Source: Mesotaenium endlicherianum (taxonomy: Eukaryota; Streptophyta; Zygnematophyceae; Zygnematales; Mesotaeniaceae). Taken from it: a DNA stretch of 23,395 nt. A program made the translations under genes and the position numbers. The DNA lies in contig WELA01002751.1 in the NCBI GenBank assembly GCA_009602735.1, positions 268,920 to 292,314 of the forward strand. The letters are read 5' to 3'. Positions 1 through 8,788 of this stretch are shown piece by piece; the first letter of the stretch is position 1, and each line of letters begins with the position of its first letter. The notes under the pieces were generated by a model. That model did no database searches. It worked only from the letters and a program-made list of their open reading frames with translations, and had not been told where the DNA came from.

Positions 1-355
1 CCCCCCCCCCCCCCCTCTTCATAAGAGATGATTATGTGCACGCTCCTGTGAAATTGTCCCTACTCCAATCTCTCTTCCTCACTCCCCCTCTGTCCCTGTT
101 GCGCATGACCCCCAGCATGAAAGGCCGCTAGGAATTTCAATCGGTGAGATGAAGCCACAGTAGGTCCCACAAGCTCCTCCCCTAGAGGAGAGCCGCTGAA
201 AGCGTTAGAGGCACTAGCACTGGCGCTGGTGCCGGTGTAGCATGGCTCAGTGCAAGAGTCCGTGAAGCTCAGCAGCAGAGGGGAGAGAGATGGCAGAGAT
301 CCGACGCTAGCTAGCATCTGGGGTGAGAGAGACTGGAAGGGGGGGGCTTTCTTAC
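1..355 (-). other. Window-edge intron of the HERC-type gene
   Basis: Sequence downstream of the donor at 355. It begins on the plus strand with a 15-base C run, perhaps a contig-end artefact. A minus-strand open frame (about 321-66) follows a CAG but would need a 34-nt intron and shows no HECT similarity, so it is not called as an exon. Confidence 0.55.
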
Positions 356-1402
356 TTGCAGGATGTGGCTCTTGGCGATGGGGTTGAGCACGTATGGCAC
401 CTGCATGCATGCACGCATGCGCACGTGTGCATGGGGCCCGCCTCGTTAGCATGCGCTCGCCAGCGTTCAAGCAGCAGAGGGTGCATGCGGGCGTGTGGGA
501 CGGGCAGGCAGCAGACCAAACAAGACCCGTACTGCCTTGTATCTCAACTTAGTCATAGAGAGGGGAACAAAGACGTTTGCGGCTTCCCGACAACAACAGT
601 CCTTCTGTTGTGCGGTGATGCATTGCGCCTTGACTGGTACTTTCGGTCCTCGGAGAGTGATGAGTCACACCTTGTGTCATAAAATGAGTAGCCCAAAAAT
701 CCAGCCGCATCTTTTGCATGCTTATCGAGCATAGCACACATCATCAATGTCTGCACATGTCATGAAGTTATATTGACGATTTCTATACTCTACAGCCAAG
801 CCGTTGTGGAAGCTGGCAGCTGCGGCTGGGAGAATGAGAGGCTCGACACCTGGCAGAAGGAGACAAAAGGTTGCTCCGCTTTATGCTCCGCAATGACGCT
901 TCTCCACTTGATGTACTCGTCCTGCCGAGGCCCATATACTATCAACACCATGGTCAGGCCACGCATGTACTCACGCGCACACAAAGACACACACATACAC
1001 ACACATGCACACATGCACACGCGCGCGTGCACGCGCATGCTCATACGCGTGCACACATGCGCATGAGCGCGCACGCAGTGCAAAAGCTACGTACTGTAAG
1101 CTCCCCCCAAAATGGAAGTTTGGTGCTCCTGGGCGTCTGCTTTCATCCTGTTCCTGCTTGCACACACACCATACCCACACAGAGCATCCGAACTCGACTC
1201 CGCGGGCATCCCAGCCACACCTGACATACACGCACACCAGCCCTCATGCATACCGCCACCCACCCACCCACACACACACACAGAGAGGGAGGGTGGGAGA
1301 GAGAACCTTGAGGCTGGCATGCTGGCTGATGGCTGTGCTGTACAGGTCGCCATAGGGCACCAGGGAGGCCCTCTGATTGGCCGCATGCAGCACCCCCAGC
1401 AC
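356..1402 (-). other. Start of the HECT domain N-lobe, three exons
   Basis: Exons 1402-1307, 921-850 and 400-356 are all in phase 0. They encode VLGVLHAANQRASLVPYGDLY, then DEYIKWRSVIAEHK with QPFVSFCQ, then VPYVLNPIAKSHILQ. This matches the known succession in UBE3A/HERC ligases: a helix ending in an IPxxxFY motif, a D/E-Y-x-x-W segment, an FSFCxYPFxL motif and an xxKxxxLQ helix. The last exon ends CAA|GTAAGA at 356. The rest of the HECT domain (E2-binding loop, C-lobe and catalytic cysteine) must lie left of the window. Confidence 0.88.
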
Positions 1403-4400
1403 CTGCGCACCCTCACGCACGAAGTGGGTGGTCAAATCCGCGGACGGACAAGCGGATCAGCAAACTATCGACATCGTGTCGACAAACCGGTGAGATCATC
1501 TTCCAAAACTCTCTCCGCAACTCTCTCCCTCCCTCCCTCTCTCCCTCCCTCCCTCCTTCCCTCCCTCTGCGCAGGCCATGCTCAGCTTAGCTGGCATATG
1601 GCCAGCCGGGTGAGCGGAAAAGCACGTGCACCCGTACAAGAACGTGTTAAGAAGCATGTTTTTTGCTGCCCTCCTCGACAAGTACATGCCGCCCGGTGCC
1701 TGTATCTGAGCGCAACTCGGGTACAGGTTCTATTTTCTAACTTCCAGCCCAAGATCGTTACCTTAACAGCAGCGGCAATGTCGGGAGGGATAGCCCGGCC
1801 CCCCAGGGCCTGCTGCCTGCAGGCTCCACCCACAACGTGCCACTTGTCAGTTAGTCAATTAATCACCTTGTGCTCGGGCTTCAAGGGGCAACAGCAGGAT
1901 TGCCTGGCCTGTCAGAGGACAGCCGGCCAGCTGGCAAAAGAATTGAGGATCGGCTTTGATTGAGAAAGCAACCGGACATGCGTCAAGCAACGATGTCAAG
2001 CAAACCAGACACAGCCCCCAAAAGACTGACACCTCACCGCTGACAAGTCCCGTGGGTATTGCTGTGACGGTTTCTGAGCCGTATATGAACACAAGCGCAA
2101 AAGAAAAGCACGGCTGCACTTATCACAACGCCACATGATATGCACGCTCTTAGGGCCTCCCTCTGCACCTTAGCCTGCTCCAAGTGCGTGACTTGATGGG
2201 GTCTGCAAGTGCAACAACGTAAGCGCGTGTGTGCTGCAGCGGATCAAGCGAGGAGATCTTAATTCCAATCTCAATCTCCGTGTCCCTTCCTCCCTCCCGC
2301 CCCTTCCTCCACCTCCCTCCAGCGGTTTCTTAACCAGCAAGCGAGCGAGCCTCGGACTGAAACCTGTTGGTGATGTACTTGTGGACGCCCCGCAGAAAGC
2401 GGCCGCCAAATACGTCGCGCGGGTACGTCGCCAGCCACGCCACCACTTGCTGCGCCCGCACCCAGCCCCGTGGGACACCGCACGTTCTCATACATGCACA
2501 CGGAGCCCCAAGTCACAACCATCACGATGCATCTCTCTCCCTCTCACACACACAGACACGCACACACACATATAGACAGGCACAGAGAGATTGTCCAAAA
2601 AGGCTTCAAGGCGTATCGCTTTTGTTCTCCTGCAGGGGGCATGCTATCTGTCTCGCATGCAGCAGCCCAGCAATGCCATGCAAGCAAGCAGCCATGGAGG
2701 ACAGTGAGCAAGTGCGGCAGCTCCCACGTTTTCGGCGGCCGCGGAGAGCCGCACAAAGATCATGAAGAGGCGCGTGGACATGGCGTCGCCCACCCTGCTC
2801 GCCTCCACCAGCAGAGTAGAGCAGAACAAAGCGCTCAGTCAGAAGGGTCGCACCAACACGTGCGATGAAGCTTGTCACGCCACCACACAGCTCCGCACAA
2901 CTCTCTCACTAAGCTGTCAAGGGCCAGCTGCTGCGGCGGCAGGACATGAAAAGTGGCACACTCACACTGCACCCTGTCTGCAGAAAGCGAGCGTTAAGGA
3001 AACTTGTTCACACTAGTGCGGCAAAAACAAGCTCTACAGAGCCCCCCCCGTCAAAAACCGACGCTCACTCTAAATTATCGCACGTGATACACGCCCAAAA
3101 AACCGCTCTCCTGCCAAAGGCTGACGCCTATATATGCGGGGGGTAGATGGCACACGCCCACGAGTGTGGGGGCCGGAGAAGGGTCCGCTCTCCACCGACG
3201 CTTCTACTGCCAACATGCTATCAGATGTGCTGCAAATACCCTGTCTGCGTGCAAGCTCTCAACAGCAGTCAAAAACATGTGAGAAGATATTTTAAACATC
3301 CGGAGAGAGAGCGGGAGGACGGACGGGCGGACAGGCGGACGCACCCCTGCTCGCCAATCAGAGGGCACTGCAGCAGCACCAGGAGAGCCTGCGGAGCATC
3401 GCCACCGTTCAGCCAGCTCAGCACAACCCACACACACTCTGCACGATCAGCGCGTTCAGGTCACTGCCCAATCGAGCACCCCTTGGCAGGCAGCCAGTCA
3501 GGGCACGGGAACGGCAGCAGATGGCCTTCGGCAGGCGGGGCAGACGCGAGCACCTGAGTACATCAGCATCAAGTTTCGGCAATTTGCATGGCATATGCAG
3601 GCATGACGTGGCCCACTCCCGTCCAACTGAACCTGGTCCCTGCTTGAGGCCTGGCTCTTGATTTCCAGCGCCCGCAACTCCAGACTAACATCTGGCCCCT
3701 AAACTCGACAGCCTGCTGGGCCACTCTGCCGCCGGCAGAGCATGTGCTGACTCTACTCATGCCTGGGCTGGAGATCTTAAAGTCTCATACATGCAGCACA
3801 TGCAGGGAAAAATGAGCGGGGGAAGCAGACACAAGAGCGGAAACAAGATAGGAAGGGGAGGTGAAGGGGAGGAAGAGAAAGGAGAGGAGAAGGATGGAGA
3901 GAGGGGGCAGGGGACAGGAGAGAGGGAGGAGGGGCGAGGTGGAGGAGGAATAAGGCGAGCGAGCGTACGCGGATCCAGCGGGGGTCGGGCACGCGGCCGG
4001 AGTACTTCTCCATGCCCTCCAGCAGCCTGCCAGCTGTCGCCGCCAGCCTCTTCAGCACCTGTGTCGCCCCTAACCCCCCACGCAGCCAGTCAGGCAGCCA
4101 CTCGTGCAGCTGCTTTGAACAAATCTTAGCATCACCACCAAACACGTGAGTGTCGGCCTTGCTGTGCTCAGGCAACGACAGCCAGGCTATATTAAGGCAA
4201 CACATGTGCCTCCCAAAAAGTTGCCACGTGCCGCCTTCCAAAAGAAGAAAAGAGCTGGCCTTTCCGTGTGGCTGCGGCTTTGGCCCCATCAGCAGCCCCT
4301 CTACATATTTCCTTCACCTGAATTTCTGACATAAGGGTCACCATTCACAGCCGTAAGTGAGAAAGTAGCCAGCTGGCATCGCCGTAAGAGCGAGTGCTCC

Positions 4401-7400
4401 AAGATGCGCTCTGATGACGCCCACCAAGCACGTGATGACTCGTCCGGAACAGCAATAGTGACTACTTGTGCCAGCTAAGCGCATGCAAACCATCGCTTAC
4501 ATCAGCATTGTAGAGCTCCAGCAGCTCCTGGTAGAACGTCCGCAGCCGCCAGATGTCCAACCCCGGGCCCTCGCCTGCGTGACAAGTGGTGCAACCGTGC
4601 ATGCCCACGTAAAAACCAGAGCCAAACGTCCTTGCTTGATATGCATGCCATCCAGCCACGGACGTTGCGCGCCTCCTGAAATAAGCTGGGAGCTCCAACC
4701 GCAGCCTGCCACGTGGCACAATGCTACGCAGACACCCAAGCTATTTTGGCACGCAGAACACGGAAGAGAGGGGCCTCAGGGGTGAAGGGCTGAACCACCG
4801 ACCTTCTGTGGCTGTCCAGGTGTGCAGATTGTGTGAGGGCGTGTGCGCGCTGGGCGCGCCCATGCCTGCCAGCTCAGCGTGCTCCTCGGGGTGCAGGCGG
4901 AACGCATGCACGAGAAACCCGGGAGACCGGAACACTTCTTCAATGACGTGCTCCAGCTGCGCCACCTGGCCCGACGCCTTGGCATCCTGTGGCGCCACTT
5001 GGACAAGGTACGGAGTGTGTTTGTTGGGCTCGTGGCAAAGACAACTCAAAAGAAACCCCTTTCCCGATTGCATCTGATGTGGGTTCTTCTCCGCATATTG
5101 CACATGAACATAGATACGTTCAACTTGACGTAGGTGCGTAAGTGTATACGCATGAATGTGCACATACATATATACATACGCATGTCAATACATGCAACAT
5201 TTGCACATGCGGACGGCAATGATGCCAGGTCAAAATGTGACGAGGATGTGGGTACATTTTCAGCCCAGGGGCGTGCCTGCCTGCGTGCCTGCATGCACGG
5301 ACGGCGCATGGCGGCGTACCTGCAGGGCTGCTAGCACATCAGGCGGCGCAAGAGGAAGCCTCATGAGGCCCATGCGTGTGCCGCTCTCAACCTCATGCTC
5401 ACGCGTGGCGACAGCGCCTGTCCCCATCGCTTCTTCTCCTGCTGCGCCTGGCAGGGCAGGAGCTTCCACGTCCATCTCCGTGCTGCCACCTGTCACATCC
5501 ACCGGGCCGTTCTCTTCATGGGATGAAGAAGACGAGCTCGGCCCAACGGCATCATTTCTGCTCGCCAGGTGGCCTATCCCTGAGGCATCCAGGTGGCCAA
5601 GGGTGGTCCTGTCACTGCCCCATGCTGCCCCTCCCTCGGTGTTGCCTGCCCCTGGGTGTGTCCTGGCGCTGCCACCTGGCCCTATCTCGGCGGTGCCATT
5701 TGTACTGGCCCCGTCTCCTCCTCCCCCCAGCCCATGCTCATCTTGCCCCCTTGATTCAGAGTCCACCTCAGCACCGCCTGCCACATCAGCAATGCGTGCA
5801 GGAGCGGCAGCAGGATGCGCATGCATATGCGCCCCCGAAAAATCCTCTCCACCCGCCATTGCCTCATCCTCCGCCTCCGTTGCCGCCGCCGCCGTCGAAT
5901 TTCCCCCCCCCATGAACGCGCTCAAATCTTCCCGGGAGGGGTGCGAGGCAAACATGGCCTCGGGCTGCAGGACGCTCTGCGGCTGCACTGCCGACTGAAT
6001 CTCGGCCAGGACCTCCGGTTGCTGCTGCAGCGCAGGCCCCAGGCAGAGGAGCCCCTCCCCGTCGTCAGCCGCATCGCCGCCGGCGTCAGCGCCAGCGCCA
6101 TCCGCGGCCCTCAGAGGGGGCCCCTGGCTCAGCAAGCTGGCACTCGCGTCTGCCCCCCCTTGCTGCCCCAGCAGGGGCGGGCGCAATAAGATATCCGTGC
6201 TCGGCAGCGGCAGCGGGGGCTGCTGCTGCTGCTGCTGCTGCTCCTGCTGAGGCTGGAGGAGAGTGCTCCCCCGGGCTCCTTCTCCTCCCCCTTGCCCCTG
6301 CCCTGCCCCGGCCTCCTGAGCCTGGGCCTCAGACCGCCCCGTGGGGGATACCTGGTGGGGGTGGGAGTCGGGGTGGGTGTAAGCGGAGGAGGGGTGGGGA
6401 CCTGGAGGGTCTTCTGATGCAAGGGGTGGGGAGGCCGCAGCACGCATGAAAACTTCGGAGTGGAGGGAAGGGGAGGACGTCGGGGAGAAGGTGACAGCCT
6501 CGGAAGGAGGGGAGCCAATCGCGAGCAAGGGCCGCGGGGAGAGGGGAGGACTGACGGCGGGCGGCGTGGCCACTTCCATGGAGTCGCTGTCGGTGTCGTC
6601 GGGTCTCAACACGTGGACGGCCTCCTCTGCCATGCGGTCCTCCCCTGCAGCCTCCTCCCCCTCTTCCGGTCCCTGGTACCGCTCCTCTGCTGGCTCCGGC
6701 TCAGGGTGGGCTCCCCCAGCTGCTCCTGCTGCCGCAGCTGCTGGGCTGATTTGAAGCTCCTCCTGAATGGGCCTGTTCCTCCAGAGACGGCCAGGCGCAC
6801 AATCTCACAGCAAGTCAGAGTGGCCTTGAGCGAACGCAGCGTGAGAAAAGCACGAGCCCCCCCCTCTCTCTCTCTCCTCCCCCTCCGCCTGGCCTTCCCA
6901 TTGTAAGGGAAGCAAAAGAAACTTGATTCGCCAGGAGGAAACAGACATGGAAGAAGCAGAGACTGCACCCTCACCCTGAGCGCTATGTGCGAAATTTCTG
7001 CAACCTAGAAGTGACGTCGCGAGGGGGTAAGTCCCGAAACATCACCACACCTGAGGGGCTGCGGTGTTGCTGCAGTGGCGGGCGTGGGCAGGGCACTCGA
7101 GGAGCCCCCCAGCCTCCGGCGCTGATACACTGCAAACGAGTGCTCGCCGCCAGCTGTCACAAACAGGAGCCGCTGTTCCAACGCTTCCCCCGGGAGGTCC
7201 TTCAAGGCACGTGGCGTCAGCTGAGAGGTCGGCCTGCAGGCAGGCAATGAAGGGCTCCAACCGCGCGAGAGGCATGTGTTCTCTCCAGTGAGCTCCCCAT
7301 CTCTTGCACTACACCCTCTGATTTTTGAGCTCCCGGTCTTATATCAGTCCCGACTTGCATGCGGAGGGGTTGAGGGGCCCCCCGAGTATCCATGACCCGG

Positions 7401-8754
7401 GGGCGGAGTGGTGCAGACGCACAACTTGCGCCTGACTGGTGAGGGCTCCAAGGCCGCACTCAGCTCAAAAAGCATGCACGCGCATGTGCGCGCGCGCGCA
7501 CACACACACACACACACATAGACACACGCGCAAAAGTGCAGGCAAGTGTGCCATTTGGGCTGGAGCAGCAGCTCACTCTAGCAGGCAGAGCCTCTGCTCT
7601 CCCTCTTGCTTTCCCCCGCTGCCAGGGCCAGCTGGCACCTCAGGAGATTCATGCCAAGAATGGTGATGGCGACTCACCCCTCGAATCTGCCTAGCTGGCA
7701 GCGCTCGCCCTCCCCCCAGCCAAACACTTGGCTGTCATCTGTGACAGCCAGCGAGTGCCGCGACCCCGCCGCGATCTGCACTGCCGCCCGGTGACTCAGC
7801 CCGCGGACGAGCGCGGGCGTGAGCGTGTCGCGCTCGTGGCCGTGCCCCGTCTGGCCCCAGCGGCCCTGCCCCCACTGCGCAAGCCCCCGAGCCCCCATCA
7901 CGCCGCACCTCCCACGTTGCGGTCCACGATGAGCTGCCGCCTCACCACTGGCCAGGAAAGGCTGAAAGCGCCAGCTGTCAGGTCAGTGCATGAATACATG
8001 CGGCGGGCGCATGCACTTGCATCCGCCTACCCCAGAGCACAGACTGCGCTGCTCTCACCAGAAGACGAGATGCCTTGACACGCTGCAGCGTACAAGTGCT
8101 TGACCGAATGCCGCGGTGGCCTGTGTGCAGCCTGGCGCGTGCGCGCTTGCTCCACGAGACATCACGAGTGGAGATGAAAAGAGGGGGGCAATGGGGAGCG
8201 ACGCTTCCCAGAGGCAAGCGCGGACTGGACTGGATCGGACTGGCACAGCGGGCGGAGGGTTCCCATTGCACATTCGGAGAGACGCCCATCAAGCGCATGC
8301 GCGTAAAGAACCCTTACGGAGAAGACAGCGCCGTCCGAGGAGAGGGCCATGGTGTGGCTGGATCCACACGCGATCTGCACCACACGCTCCCTCGACAGCT
8401 GGTCTCGCACGCGCCGGGGGCTCGCCTCATTGGCCGTGGTGCCCAGCCCCAGCTGGCCGTATTTGCCCCAGCCCCATGCGAACACCTGTGTTCCCCCCAT
8501 CAGCAGCAGCCCCCCATTCAGCGCCAGCTTGACCACCACAACTGAAGCACGCAAAGGTTCATCAAGATTTCTGCTCTTGGCTGGCCCAAGGTTAGTACCC
8601 TTTTGCAGCACAGCCAGTATGCACTCTTCTTCCTTGTCCAGGGCGGATATTTTTAACCCTCTGGAGAGTGCACGCCTTCCCTCGCTGCTTCCACAGGTGT
8701 GCATGCGTGTGTGCGTGCATGTGTATGTGTGTGCGTCTTCGTGTGCGTGCGTGC

Positions 8755-8788
<34 letters not shown>

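Noticed and set aside
66..321. Open minus-strand frame after a CAG at the left edge, as the next HECT exon
   Set aside because: It would leave a 34-nt intron after the donor at 355, and its Ser/Ala-rich sequence does not match the expected HECT segment.
660..752. Minus-strand segment after CAG reading TLMMCAMLDKHAKDAAG
   Set aside because: It has no match to the HECT segment expected there, while exon 400-356 supplies the expected VPYVLNPIAKSHILQ in the correct phase.
963..1078. Repeat arrays considered as CRISPR
   Set aside because: They are dinucleotide microsatellites without spacers, in a eukaryotic intron.
1112..1963. 283-codon plus-strand frame
   Set aside because: It runs antisense through two phase-checked HERC exons and a pyrimidine repeat, giving low-complexity sequence.
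3470..3556. Possible exon VLASAPPAEGHLLPFP with a CAG acceptor on the minus strand
   Set aside because: Its usable donors end in phase 2, but the next exon (3388-3345) needs phase 0, and the model is continuous and more family-like without it.
5156..6518. Several long open frames on the plus strand and in other minus frames
   Set aside because: They are shadows of the GC-rich, low-complexity HERC linker exon, whose frame is fixed by phase on both sides.
7730..7749. Perfect 8-bp stem GGCTGTCA-TCTG-TGACAGCC as a terminator or regulatory hairpin
   Set aside because: It lies within an RCC1 coding exon and is explained by the codons for the VTDDSQ region; a bacterial-type terminator makes no sense here.
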